Positions 33,135 through 41,735 of a stretch of 64,000 nt of DNA are shown one piece after another (positions within the stretch are counted from its first letter, which is position 1; every line of letters starts with the position of its first letter). Source of the stretch: Mesorhizobium sp. B2-4-3 (GTDB lineage: Bacteria > Pseudomonadota > Alphaproteobacteria > Rhizobiales > Rhizobiaceae). A model generated the notes under the pieces. That model was not told where the DNA came from, searched no databases, and saw only the letters and a list, made by a program, of their open reading frames with translations. The DNA lies in contig NZ_VFVL01000003.1 of NCBI RefSeq assembly GCF_006442815.1, forward strand, positions 237,001 to 301,000, given 5' to 3'. Made by a program: the position numbers and the translations under genes.

Positions 33135-34238
33135 CTAGCTTTTCAGGAAGGTCTTGAGCGCGTCGATAACGCCGCGATTGGCCTCTTCGGTGCCGATGCT
33201 CATGCGCAGCGCGTTTGGGAAACCGTAGCCGGTGACGCGGCGCAGGATGTAACCGCGCGCACTGAGATAATCGTCCGCTGCCGCCGCCGAATGCTTCTTG
33301 CCGTCGGGAAAATGGATCAGCACGAAATTACCGACGCTCGGCGTGACGCGCAGGCCGAGCCCGGTCAGCTCCGCGCTGAGCCAGGCCAGCCATTTCTCGT
33401 TATGCGTCGCGCTGCGCTCGATATGGGCGCGGTCGCGGATCGCGGCGATGCCGGCCTCGATCGCGGTGGCGTTGACGTTGAAGGGGCCGCGGATGCGGTT
33501 GATCGCATCGACGATATGCGCCGGGCCGTACATCCAGCCGACGCGCGCGCCGCCGAGCCCGAGCTTGGAGAAGGTGCGGGTCATCACCACGTTCTCGGAG
33601 CTGCCCGCCAGCTCGATGCCGGCTTCATAGTCGTTGCGCCGTACATATTCGGCATAGGCCGCGTCGAGCACCAGGAGCACGTCCTTCGGCAATGCCGCGT
33701 GCAGCCGGCGCACTTCCTGGAACGGCACATAGGTGCCGGTTGGATTGTTGGGATTGGCGAGGAACACGACCCGCGTCGCCGGCGTCACCGCGGCGAGGAT
33801 CGCGTCGATGTCGGCGCGTTCGTCGGTTTCCTTGACCGCGACCGGCTTGGCGCCCGCCGCCTGGATGTAGATCTTGTAGACCATGAAGGCGTGCTCGGTG
33901 AACACGGCCTCGTCGCCCGGCGCGAGATAGGTCTGCGCCAAAAGACCAAGGATCTCGTCGGAGCCGTTGGAGCAGATGATGTTGGCCGGGTTCAATCCAT
34001 GCACCTCGGCGATCGCCTCGCGCAGCCGGCGGGCAGAGCCGTCCGGATAGACATCGAGCTTCGCCGCCACTTCGCGTGCGGCCTCGATCGCCTTCGGCGA
34101 GGGCCCGAGCGGATTTTCGTTCGCCGACAGCTTGTAGACTTTCGCCACGCCGGCCGGCGCGGTGCTTTTTCCCGGCACATAGGCCTCGATGTCCATGATG
34201 CCCGCGCGGGGCGCCGGACGGGGCTGATCCTGCTTCAT
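33135..34238 (-). CDS. hisC: Histidinol-phosphate/aromatic aminotransferase
   Basis: 367-aa PLP aminotransferase (class II fold). [15 protein letters not shown] (about 33-47) is the HisC N-terminal signature, NPNNPTGTY (about 165-173) binds PLP, and [16 protein letters not shown] (about 225-240) has the Schiff-base lysine, with the C-terminal arginine in LRMSIGT. Because it is coupled to tyrC, this copy probably also transaminates prephenate or phenylpyruvate; rhizobial HisC-like proteins often have this dual role. The start at 34238 excludes a long upstream open frame that is not conserved. Confidence 0.93.
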   Translation of the reverse strand: MKQDQPRPAPRAGIMDIEAYVPGKSTAPAGVAKVYKLSANENPLGPSPKAIEAAREVAAKLDVYPDGSARRLREAIAEVHGLNPANIICSNGSDEILGLLAQTYLAPGDEAVFTEHAFMVYKIYIQAAGAKPVAVKETDERADIDAILAAVTPATRVVFLANPNNPTGTYVPFQEVRRLHAALPKDVLLVLDAAYAEYVRRNDYEAGIELAGSSENVVMTRTFSKLGLGGARVGWMYGPAHIVDAINRIRGPFNVNATAIEAGIAAIRDRAHIERSATHNEKWLAWLSAELTGLGLRVTPSVGNFVLIHFPDGKKHSAAAADDYLSARGYILRRVTGYGFPNALRMSIGTEEANRGVIDALKTFLKS

Positions 34239-34351
34239 GTCACAAATCCGTCGAGAGGGCCTCTTCAAGGCCGCAGCGGAAATACAGGCCACGGGCTGGA
34301 ATGTCGAGTGCCGGCGCCTGGTGCATGCGAACGCCAGCGAGGAGGCTACCC

Positions 34352-34380
34352 GTTGACGAAGCGCGGCGCTGGTCCTAGAA
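34352..34380 (+). promoter_or_regulatory. Sigma-70-type promoter of metX
   Basis: GTTGAC (34352-34357), a 17-bp spacer and CTAGAA (34375-34380) fit the alphaproteobacterial consensus CTTGAC-N17-CTATAT. Predicted initiation at about 34387 would place the SAM-II aptamer at the very 5' end of the transcript. Confidence 0.6.
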
Positions 34381-34393
34381 GGACTGCCAGACT

Positions 34394-34450
34394 TCCGTGG
34401 TGATTTGGCCGGTCGGCTTGCAGCCACGTTAAACAACTCGCTAAAGGGCC
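34394..34450 (+). ncRNA. SAM-II riboswitch
   Basis: CGTGG (34396-34400) and CCACG (34424-34428) form stem P1. The loop GTGATTTGGCCGGTCGGCTT and the downstream GTTAAACAACTCGCTAAAG are near-consensus SAM-II (metA motif) sequence, including the invariant GCTAAA (34440-34445). The class folds as an H-type pseudoknot around S-adenosylmethionine and precedes methionine genes in alphaproteobacteria. Here it leads metX-metW. Confidence 0.92.
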
Positions 34451-34463
34451 GTTTGCAACCTGT

Positions 34464-34497
34464 AACCGGCTTTGCGACGGCAATGCCGGTTTTTTGT
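34464..34497 (+). terminator. Riboswitch-linked intrinsic terminator
   Basis: AACCGGC (34464-34470) pairs with GCCGGTT (34485-34491), followed by a TTTTTG tract. It lies 14 bp after the SAM-II aptamer and 64 bp before metX, which suggests that SAM binding ends transcription early, rather than acting only on translation. Confidence 0.8.
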
Positions 34498-34560
34498 TGT
34501 CCGCCGCCGGCCGGACACCGCGTCGGGACGAGACCGTTGCGGCACAGGATGAGGACGGAC

Positions 34561-35730
34561 ATGGCCGCTCAGCGCGCTGCAAGGACCAAGAACGAGGCCG
34601 ACCATCCGTCGAGCCCGGTGCTGCAGTTCGGCCCCGACAAGCCGCTGAAGCTCGACGCCGGTACCATCCTTTCGCCTTTCCAGATCGCCTACCAGACCTA
34701 CGGCAGCTTGAACGACGCACGCTCCAACGCCATCCTCGTCTGCCACGCGCTGACCGGCGACCAGCACGTCGCCAACACCAATCCGGTGACCGGCAAGCCG
34801 GGCTGGTGGGAGGTGCTGATCGGCCCCGGCAAGATCATCGACACCAACCGCTTCTTCGTCATCTGCGCAAACGTCATCGGCGGCTGCCTCGGCTCGACCG
34901 GCCCGGCCTCGACCAATCCGGCGACGGGCAAGCCCTATGGGCTCGACCTGCCGATCATCACCATTCGCGACATGGTGCGCGCGCAGGCGATGCTGGTCGA
35001 TCATTTCGGCATCGAAAAGCTGTTTTGCGTGCTTGGCGGCTCGATGGGCGGCATGCAGGTTCTGGAATGGGCGGCGAGCCATTCGGAGCGTGTGTTCTGT
35101 GCCCTGCCGATCGCCACCGGCGCCCGCCATTCCTCGCAGAACATCGCCTTCCATGAAGTCGGCCGGCAGGCCGTCATGGCCGATCCGGAGTGGCATGGCG
35201 GCAAATATCTCGATTTCGGCAAGCGCCCGGAAAAGGGGCTCGCCGTCGCGCGCATGGCCGCTCACATCACCTACCTTTCGGAAGCCGCGCTCCACCGCAA
35301 GTTCGGCCGCAATTTGCAGGACCGCGAGGCGCTCACCTTCGGCTTCGACGCCGATTTCCAGATCGAGAGCTACCTGCGCCACCAGGGCATGACCTTCGTC
35401 GACCGCTTCGACGCCAATTCCTACCTCTATCTCACCCGCGCGATGGATTATTTCGACCTTGCCGCCGATCACGGCGGGCGCCTCGCCGATGCCTTCGCCG
35501 GCACCAAGACGCGCTTTTGCCTGGTCTCCTTCACCAGCGACTGGCTGTTCCCGACCGAGGAGAGCCGGTCGATCGTGCATGCCTTGAACGCGGCGGGCGC
35601 TTCCGTCTCCTTCGTCGAGATCGAGACCGATCGCGGCCACGACGCCTTCCTGCTCGACGAGCCGGAGCTGTTCGCGGCCATCAACGGCTTCATCGCGTCG
35701 GCCGCCCGCGTCAGGGGGCTCAGCCTATGA
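34561..35730 (+). CDS. metX: Homoserine O-acetyltransferase
   Basis: 389-aa alpha/beta-hydrolase enzyme activating homoserine for methionine synthesis. The nucleophile elbow is GGSMGGMQ (Ser about 161); the charge relay is completed by Asp in FTSDWLFP (about 326) and His in GHDAFLLD (about 360). CHALTGDQH and the [10 protein letters not shown] block are typical MetX signatures. The ATG at 34561 has GAGGAC 8 bp upstream. It is controlled by the SAM-II riboswitch and followed by metW, a partner usually needed for activity in alphaproteobacteria. Confidence 0.95.
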   Translation: MAAQRAARTKNEADHPSSPVLQFGPDKPLKLDAGTILSPFQIAYQTYGSLNDARSNAILVCHALTGDQHVANTNPVTGKPGWWEVLIGPGKIIDTNRFFVICANVIGGCLGSTGPASTNPATGKPYGLDLPIITIRDMVRAQAMLVDHFGIEKLFCVLGGSMGGMQVLEWAASHSERVFCALPIATGARHSSQNIAFHEVGRQAVMADPEWHGGKYLDFGKRPEKGLAVARMAAHITYLSEAALHRKFGRNLQDREALTFGFDADFQIESYLRHQGMTFVDRFDANSYLYLTRAMDYFDLAADHGGRLADAFAGTKTRFCLVSFTSDWLFPTEESRSIVHALNAAGASVSFVEIETDRGHDAFLLDEPELFAAINGFIASAARVRGLSL

Positions 35731-35793
35731 CCCCGAACCGAAGGTGGGCGAACGCAAAAAGTTGCGGACTTTTCGGAGCGGGATCGTGCTCCA
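35727..35793. repeat. RIME-like palindrome (family B, copy 7) inside metX-metW
   Basis: ATGACCCCGAACCGAAGG to the roughly complementary TTCGGAGCGGGATCGTGCTCC. The metX stop TGA (35728-35730) is at its left end. It lies in the operon transcript between metX and metW. Confidence 0.6.
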
Positions 35794-35809
35794 TGCAGGA
35801 GGCGAGGCC

Positions 35810-36424
35810 ATGAGCGTCAATCGCGCCCAGCGTGTCGACCTCGAGGTCGTCACCGATCTCATCCCGGCCAATTCGCGCGTCCTCGATGTCGGCTCGGGCG
35901 ACGGCGTGCTTCTGGAGCTTTTGCAGGAGACCAAGCAGGTCGACGGCCGCGGGCTGGAACTGTCGCAGCGCGGCGTCAATGAATGCGTGGCGCGTGGGCT
36001 GTCGGTCATCCAGGGCGACGCCGACACGGATCTGAAATTCTACGCCGACAAGGGCTTCGACTTCGTCGTGCTGTCGCAGACCCTGCAGGCGACGCGCAAC
36101 CCGAAGATCGTGCTCGACGAGCTGCTCCGGATCGGCAACCGCGCCATCGTCTCGTTCCCCAATTTCGGCCACTGGCGCGTGCGCTTCTCGCTGCTGGTCA
36201 AGGGCAGAATGCCGGTCACCAAGGACCTGCCCTACTCCTGGTACGACACGCCCAACATCCACTTCTGCACCATCCGCGACTTCGTCAACCTGTGCGAGGA
36301 GCTCGGCGCGACCGTCGAGAAGGCGACCGCGCTCGACGCCAACGGCCAGAAGATCGGCCTGTCGATGCCCTGGTGGTTCTGGAATTTCTTCGGCCAGCAG
36401 GCGGTGTTTCTGCTGAGACGTTGA
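35810..36424 (+). CDS. metW: Methionine biosynthesis protein MetW
   Basis: 204-aa SAM-methyltransferase-fold protein. NSRVLDVGSGDGVLLELL (about 21-38) is the SAM-binding motif I, followed by GRGLELSQRGVNECVARGLSVIQGDADTDL and DFVVLSQTLQATRNP, all MetW signatures. MetW acts with MetX in homoserine acylation. The start at 35810 has AGGAGG upstream; the frame opens earlier but that part is repeat sequence. Confidence 0.93.
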   Translation: MSVNRAQRVDLEVVTDLIPANSRVLDVGSGDGVLLELLQETKQVDGRGLELSQRGVNECVARGLSVIQGDADTDLKFYADKGFDFVVLSQTLQATRNPKIVLDELLRIGNRAIVSFPNFGHWRVRFSLLVKGRMPVTKDLPYSWYDTPNIHFCTIRDFVNLCEELGATVEKATALDANGQKIGLSMPWWFWNFFGQQAVFLLRR

Positions 36425-36447
36425 CGCCACGGCGCGAATTCCACAAT

Positions 36448-36768
36448 CTAGCCAAGCACATCCGTAGCCTTGTGCGGATGCTCGACGCCGTCGACGAAGA
36501 CCACGTCGGACAGCGAATTCTCGGTGCGCAGCGAAAGGATCGCCTGATAGGCCGGCGAACTATACCAATCCCGAACATGCCGCCTGTCGGGAAATTCGAT
36601 GACGATCAGATGCCCGGGCCAGTTGTTTTCGACGACCTCGACATCACCGCCATGGACGACGAAGCGCCCGCCGAACGGCGCCAGCGTGGCGTCGATCCTC
36701 TCCAGATACTCGATCATCCAGGGACCCGGCGTGACTTGGCGCATGTGGGCAACGGCGTAAGCGGTCAT
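36448..36768 (-). CDS. DUF1330-family protein
   Basis: 106-aa dimeric alpha-beta barrel-like protein. Family features are AYAVAHMRQVTPGPWMIEYLERIDATLAPFGGRFVVHGGDVEVVEN and the central IVIEFPDRRHVRDWYSSPAYQAILSLR (about 54-80). The function of the family is unknown; the fold resembles small monooxygenases of the ABM/EthD type. It is convergent with metW, 23 bp apart. Confidence 0.85.
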   Translation of the reverse strand: MTAYAVAHMRQVTPGPWMIEYLERIDATLAPFGGRFVVHGGDVEVVENNWPGHLIVIEFPDRRHVRDWYSSPAYQAILSLRTENSLSDVVFVDGVEHPHKATDVLG

Positions 36769-37100
36769 GATCCTGCTCCTTCAGGGTTGAAGCCGATCGG
36801 CCGGCCTCGTTGGATCATGATGCAAAAGTCAGGTAGTCTGGTCGATTACCTCGGAGATCATCGAGACAAGGCCGGCCTCCGACCATCGCCCCGCGGGCTG
36901 TCGCATAGCCAGGACGTCAGTTGTGTTGCCATCAAACCGCAATGTTGCGGAAAAGCCACTAACTTCGGCATTTCTCGGCCAGCTTGGCGTGACACAAGGG
37001 TGGCTTTTTTGTAGCGTCAGCCGCAAATCAAAGGTGGGGTACGAGGATAGTCATCAGACCCATCCGACAAACGCCAGATCCGACCGGCAGTGGCAGCCCG
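36769..37100. other. 332-bp intergenic region with an RNA-like hairpin pair
   Basis: There is no supportable gene between the DUF1330 start and the GT2 start. It contains the structured segment 36938-37010 described separately. It should also contain the promoters of both divergent genes. Confidence 0.6.
36938..37010 (+). ncRNA. Candidate small RNA 3' end with intrinsic terminator
   Basis: CCGCA (36938-36942) and TGCGG (36946-36950) make a small hairpin. Then AAAAGCCAC (36951-36959) pairs perfectly with GTGGCTTTT (37000-37008) across a 40-nt insert, which itself holds GCCAGCTTGGC. The T-run continues to 37010. This is terminator form without an upstream coding gene on this strand, as seen at the end of small RNAs. 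Confidence 0.35.
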
Positions 37101-38030
37101 ATGTCGAACCAGGACGTTCCGCTGATCTCAGTGATCACGCCGACCCACAACCGGCGCAGCCAGGTCGTGCGCGCGGTGGAAAGCGTTCTGGCGCAGACAC
37201 TTACCCGCTTCGAGCACATCGTGGTCGATGACGGCTCGACCGACGGGACGGCCGCCGCGCTGGCCGAAATCCGCGACCCGAGGCTGATCTATGTCGGCGC
37301 CAAATGGCGCGGCGCCAATGCGGCGCGCAATGCGGGCATCGAGCGCGCGCGGGCGCCGGTGGTGACTTTCCTCGATTCGGACGACGTCTATCTGCCCGAC
37401 CGGCTGGAGCGGACGCTGGCGCGCTTCGACGAAAATCCTTCGCTCGAGGTGCTGATCAGCTCGTTCCTGTCACTGAAGGGCGGCCGCAGCACCAAATGCA
37501 TCAATCGCGACGCATTGCTCGACAAGGGCACGCTGCAACGCGCTTTGGTCTCGCAGACCATCTTCATTGCCGGCTCGGCGATCACGGCAAGGCACGAGTC
37601 GCTGCTCGCGATCGGCGGCTATGACAGCGACATCACGCGCATGCAGGATCGCGAATTGCTGCTGCGCTTTGCCCAACGCAGCGGCGCCCTGCTGTCGCAG
37701 GACATCGACTGGAAGAAGTACAATTCGGAGAATTCGATCTCCGGCCGCCGCGACGGCTATGTCGAGGCCTATGCCAGTCTGATCGACAAGCATCCTTACA
37801 TCGCCGACCGCTATCCCGACGTTCCGCCTTACATGATCGCGCGGCAGATCATCGCCGATATCCTCAAAGGCAGGTTGCCGCAGGCGTTTTCGGGCTATCA
37901 CGCCAACCGGTCGTCCAAGTCGCTCGGCTACTCGCCAGCCAAACTCTTGCGCGGCTATGTCGTCGGCCGCCGCTGGCGGCGCGACTGCTATGATGAGTTC
38001 CGCGCCAAATACGGCGCCCGGGCGGTCTGA
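37101..38030 (+). CDS. Family 2 glycosyltransferase
   Basis: 309-aa inverting GT-A fold enzyme without membrane helices. The N-terminal PLISVITPTHNRRSQVVRAVESVLAQT (about 7-33), VVDDGSTDGT (about 41-50) and the DxD-like FLDSDDVYLPDRLERTL (about 91-107) are the nucleotide-sugar and metal-binding blocks. The C-terminal 120 residues are specific to this subgroup. It stands alone, not in an exopolysaccharide cluster, so the acceptor is unknown. Confidence 0.9.
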   Translation: MSNQDVPLISVITPTHNRRSQVVRAVESVLAQTLTRFEHIVVDDGSTDGTAAALAEIRDPRLIYVGAKWRGANAARNAGIERARAPVVTFLDSDDVYLPDRLERTLARFDENPSLEVLISSFLSLKGGRSTKCINRDALLDKGTLQRALVSQTIFIAGSAITARHESLLAIGGYDSDITRMQDRELLLRFAQRSGALLSQDIDWKKYNSENSISGRRDGYVEAYASLIDKHPYIADRYPDVPPYMIARQIIADILKGRLPQAFSGYHANRSSKSLGYSPAKLLRGYVVGRRWRRDCYDEFRAKYGARAV

Positions 38031-38046
38031 GAAAACCGCAAGACGG

Positions 38047-38847
38047 CTATCTGTCGAGTTCCGGAAAATACGGATCGGAAAACCGCTTCCGTAGGCGCTC
38101 GCCCAGCAGGCAATCGACCGGCGTCGCATCCTCGACATGGAAGGATTTGGCGTCTGTCAGGCCGCTGACTTCCTGGACCAGCTTGCGGCGGACGGCGGTC
38201 GAGAATTCGGACGCCTGGTAGATCGGCAGCACGAACGAACCGGCTCCTCCGGTCACGCAGTCGGCGTAGTAGCGGTCGAGACGGCCGACACTCGGCGACG
38301 GACTGATGAGTATGGGCAGGCCGTTGATGACGATACCGCTGGCGACGGCGGCGTCACGGACTGCGGTGACGGGCAGCCCGGTATTGTTCGGCCCGTCTCC
38401 CGATATGTCGATGACACGGCGTGGCGCCGAAAAGCCGGTTCTCTCCAGAAGCCCGGCGCCGAAGCCGAGGGCGCCTGAAATCGAGGTGCCGCGGAAGCTG
38501 CGGAACGGCCGCGCGGCGATCTTGTCGGCGAAGGCGTTGGCGCTGTCCTCGCCGTCGATGATCTGCCAGGCAATGGCCCCGTCCTCGCGCACGACGCCTG
38601 CCCATTCGAAATAGGCGAGCGCAATGCGGCCTTTTGGACCCGAGCGTACGGCGTTGATGAAGTCGGGGTGGCGCAGCGCTTCGACATAGCCGGCGCGCTG
38701 CAGGGCAAGTTCTCGCTCGTCCATCGACTGCGAGATGTCGACGGCAAGCACGAGTTCCAAGTCCACCGGCGCGCCTTTGCCCGGCATGGGCAATGGCGCC
38801 GCCTCGGCGCAGGCAAGGCACATAAGCAGGCCGAGCATCGCAAGCAT
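38047..38847 (-). CDS. DUF1194 von Willebrand factor A-domain secreted protein
   Basis: 266-aa protein with a signal peptide (MLAMLGLLMCLACAEA) and a DUF1194/vWA domain. The metal-ion-dependent adhesion motif is AVDISQSMDE (DxSxS, about 34-40), with the distal RGTSISGALGFGAGLLE and IDISGDGPNNTG blocks. The frame is open upstream into the ABC gene, but the signal peptide fixes the start at 38847. It lies 52 bp after the BacA-like ABC gene in the same direction and is likely co-transcribed. The partner is unknown. Confidence 0.85.
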   Translation of the reverse strand: MLAMLGLLMCLACAEAAPLPMPGKGAPVDLELVLAVDISQSMDERELALQRAGYVEALRHPDFINAVRSGPKGRIALAYFEWAGVVREDGAIAWQIIDGEDSANAFADKIAARPFRSFRGTSISGALGFGAGLLERTGFSAPRRVIDISGDGPNNTGLPVTAVRDAAVASGIVINGLPILISPSPSVGRLDRYYADCVTGGAGSFVLPIYQASEFSTAVRRKLVQEVSGLTDAKSFHVEDATPVDCLLGERLRKRFSDPYFPELDR

Positions 38848-38899
38848 GGCAGCCTCGAACGACCCGGCGATTTTCCGGGCGATCGCGGCGAAAATAAAG

Positions 38900-40729
38900 C
38901 TATTTCTTCCCGTGACGGGCGGCGATGGGTGGTGGCTCGATCGCGCCGGCGCGGACACGAGCCGGCTTCAAAGCCGGCGCGCCGGTATCCTTCACGATGT
39001 TCAGCGCGCGCGGGAAGAACTGAGTGTTGTGCTGGCCGCGTCCGATATTGACGATCGCGGTTTCGGGCAGGCGCTTCTGCAGCATGGCCAGCACCCGCCG
39101 CAACGTAGGCCCGTCGAACGCATCCAGGGCTTCGTCGATGATCACCCATTTCGGCTTGCGCAAGGCCAATCGGGCGAAAGCGAGCGAGCGTTGTTCGTCG
39201 TCGCCCAACTCGCGTTCCCAGCGCCCGGGATGATCAAGGGTGGTTGCCAGTCGATCGAGGCCGACCTCGCCAAGCACTGCCGCGATCTCGGCATCGCTGG
39301 CCGGGGCCTCGCCGTTCGGGTGATCGAGCACCTCGCGCAGCGTGCCGGCCGGGAAATAGGGCACGCGCGGCACGAAGATGGGAGTCTCGCCGGCCGGCAG
39401 GCCGATCCGGCCGCTCCCCCATGGCCACAGGCCGGCAATGGCGCGGAAGAACAAAGTCTTGCCTGCGCCCGGCTCGCCGGTGATCATGACGCGCTCGCCG
39501 GAGTGGATTTCGACATCCGTCTGGGCAAGCTTGGTGCAGCCTTCCGGCGAAGCCACCTGAAGCGTGTCGAAAGTCAGGCTGCCATTGGCGTTTTCGCCGA
39601 ACTGGATGTGTTTTTCCGTGTCATGCAGCGCGTCGGTTTCGGTGAGCGCGATGCGGAAATCGGCCGCGCGCATCAGCGTCGCGCGCCAGTCGGCGATACT
39701 GCCGATGTTGTTGATGAACCAGCGCAGAGATGAATGAACCTGGTTGAAGGCGCCGACCGCCATCATCAATCCGCCGAACGAGATGTCGCCCGAGAAGTAG
39801 ACCGGCGACGCCACCAGGATGGGCGCCACCACCGTTATCCAGCCATAGGTGTCGGTCACCCAGGCGAGGTTGATCTGCGCGGTGAAGATGCGTCGCATGG
39901 CGCCCAGCACCGTGCCGAGATCGAGCTCGAGCCGGCGCCTGGCGTCGGGCTCGCCATGATAGAGCGCGATCGCGTCGACGTTCTCGTTGACCCGCACCAT
40001 GGAGGAGCGCAGCTCCGCCTCGCGGGTGTAGCGCTCGCTGTTGAGGCCGATCAGCGGACGCCCGACCAGCCAGCTCAGCCACGAGGCGATGCCGGCATAG
40101 AGGAACGCGGCCCAGACCATGTAGCCCGGTATCTCCAGTGAATAGCCGCCGACGTGGAACACGAAGCCGGAAGACAGCTCCCACAGCACGCCGATGAAGG
40201 AGACAAGCAGGATGAACGACTGCAGCAGGCCGACGCCGAGATCCGTCGACAGGTCCGACAAATGAGCGGCATCCTGCTGCATGCGCTGGTCGGGATTGAC
40301 GCCGATGGCGCCTGCATTGGCCAGCCGAAAGGCCCGCGCCGGACGCATCCATTGATCGATCAGGTCCAGCGTCAGCGCCTCGCGCAGCCGCAGACGGATC
40401 ATCTGGTTGAGCCAGGTCTGGCCAATATTGAGCACCAGAAGCCCGCCGGCGATCATCGCAAAGATGAGGAGCTGGTGCAGGAAAGCCGCCATGTCGCGCC
40501 GGGCCAGCGCATCGTAGAAAGGCTGGTTCCAGCGGTTGAGCAGCACCTGTCCGATCGAGGTTGCGACGATGACCGCGACGATGCCGATGGAGACCCAGCC
40601 AAGCTGCCTGCGCACCGGCGAGGACTTCAGCCCCAGCTTGATCGTCGCCACCTGGTCGGCGAGGCTGCTCGCCTCCACCGAGACGGCGGATCTTTGCGGG
40701 CCCGGCTTTCTATCGGTCTGATCGTCCAT
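38900..40729 (-). CDS. BacA/SbmA-like ABC transporter, fused permease-ATPase (YddA/BclA type)
   Basis: 609-aa half-transporter. The SbmA/BacA-like membrane domain spans about 40-335 (NQPFYDALARRDMAAFLHQLLIF; MQQDAAHLSDLSTDLGVGLLQSFILL) and the ATPase domain about 385-590. Walker A is GEPGAGKTLF, Walker B PKWVIIDEALDAFD. The LSGGQ signature is replaced by ELGDDEQRSLAFARL and the H-loop region reads NIGRGQH, both as in diverged members of this family. Relatives import peptides (rhizobial BclA protects bacteroids from host peptides) or cobalamin; the exact substrate here is inferred, not shown. Confidence 0.85.
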   Translation of the reverse strand: MDDQTDRKPGPQRSAVSVEASSLADQVATIKLGLKSSPVRRQLGWVSIGIVAVIVATSIGQVLLNRWNQPFYDALARRDMAAFLHQLLIFAMIAGGLLVLNIGQTWLNQMIRLRLREALTLDLIDQWMRPARAFRLANAGAIGVNPDQRMQQDAAHLSDLSTDLGVGLLQSFILLVSFIGVLWELSSGFVFHVGGYSLEIPGYMVWAAFLYAGIASWLSWLVGRPLIGLNSERYTREAELRSSMVRVNENVDAIALYHGEPDARRRLELDLGTVLGAMRRIFTAQINLAWVTDTYGWITVVAPILVASPVYFSGDISFGGLMMAVGAFNQVHSSLRWFINNIGSIADWRATLMRAADFRIALTETDALHDTEKHIQFGENANGSLTFDTLQVASPEGCTKLAQTDVEIHSGERVMITGEPGAGKTLFFRAIAGLWPWGSGRIGLPAGETPIFVPRVPYFPAGTLREVLDHPNGEAPASDAEIAAVLGEVGLDRLATTLDHPGRWERELGDDEQRSLAFARLALRKPKWVIIDEALDAFDGPTLRRVLAMLQKRLPETAIVNIGRGQHNTQFFPRALNIVKDTGAPALKPARVRAGAIEPPPIAARHGKK

Positions 40730-40846
40730 GAAGGATATTCCTGGTTTCCGTGGCGGTCATGAATGCCGCGCCAAACAAGCATTGCTTAGATCGGGCATGC
40801 CTCAGATAGGGTGACGATCGCCGCGCGATGCAAGGCGTGGTAGCGA

Positions 40847-41623
40847 TCACGAACGCGTCACTTGGCCGGGCGCGACGTCAGCCGCGCGCCGGCCAAGCCG
40901 CGTTGCGCCCTGTGGCGAGAAGACCGGCACGAACACGCGGCGAGAGGCGCGCTGCGCGACCGGCACGCCCTGATAGAGTCGCTTCTGCGCCTCGACGACG
41001 ATGACGCCGGAAAAGATCGGCCAGAACCGCCGGCCGGCTTTCTCCAGAACGTTGTGGAAGCGCATCATGAAACGCCTTGGCGACGGCGGGAAGAACAACG
41101 CGTCGCTCCATGTCGCCGGGGTGAAGTTCGCCTCGCGCAGCAGCTCGGTCAACTGGCCGCGCGAGAACGGCCGGCCATTGCCGAAGGGCGTGTGCTCGAA
41201 CCGCGCCCAGACGCCGCGCCGGTTGGGCACGACGATGACGACCCTGCCCGCCGGCGACAGCACGCGCCAGATCTCGTTCAGCGTCTCGCGCGGGTTTTCG
41301 GCATGTTCGAGCGAATGCACCAGGAGCACGCGGTCGATGCAGGAATCGACCAGCGGCAGTTCCTCGTCGAAGACCAGCGCCGTCGCCGTCGGCCCCGACA
41401 CCGGCCACACCACCGCGCCCTGCGTCGCCGGCATGAAGGCGAAGACGCGCTCGGCATCGGTGCCGAAGCGTTCCAGCCAGGGCAGCGTATAGCCGAGGCC
41501 GACCAGCCGCTCGTTGGGAACGGTTGCCCATATGGACGACAGCGCCATGGTGATCGAACGCTCGGCCAGACGCCCGAGCGTGGTCGAGTAGAAGGAGCGC
41601 AGGTCGACGATATCCGAATGCAT
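40847..41623 (-). CDS. Class I SAM-dependent methyltransferase
   Basis: 258-aa protein. The core reads LVGLGYTLPWLERFGTDAERVFAFMPATQGAVVWP, then LPLVDSCIDRVLLVHSLEHAENPRETLNEIWRVLSPAGRVVIVVPNRRGVWARFEHTPFGNGRPFSRGQLTELL, a methyltransferase type-11 pattern (motifs about 35-150). Motif I is weak. The start at 41623 (MHSDIVDLRSFYSTTLGRL) is the conserved N-terminus; the longer frame is not. It is divergent from gloB, a pairing frequently seen in rhizobia. Confidence 0.85.
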   Translation of the reverse strand: MHSDIVDLRSFYSTTLGRLAERSITMALSSIWATVPNERLVGLGYTLPWLERFGTDAERVFAFMPATQGAVVWPVSGPTATALVFDEELPLVDSCIDRVLLVHSLEHAENPRETLNEIWRVLSPAGRVVIVVPNRRGVWARFEHTPFGNGRPFSRGQLTELLREANFTPATWSDALFFPPSPRRFMMRFHNVLEKAGRRFWPIFSGVIVVEAQKRLYQGVPVAQRASRRVFVPVFSPQGATRLGRRAADVAPGQVTRS

Positions 41624-41735
41624 GCGCGGGACGGTAGCCGCGAAGGAGCCCGAGTTCAACAAAGCGGTCAAGCTCAACAAAGGCGGATGACATCGGCGGC
41701 CGGCCGCCCTATCTCTGCGGCGATAACGGAGAGAA

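Noticed and set aside
36850..37020. Short open frames in the 36769-37100 gap
   Set aside because: No ribosome-binding site, no motif and poor composition; an RNA structure explains the segment better.
38900..40729. ABC gene as a degenerate pseudogene because of the missing LSGGQ
   Set aside because: The frame is intact over 609 codons, Walker A and B are good, and diverged signature motifs are usual in this BacA/YddA-like family.
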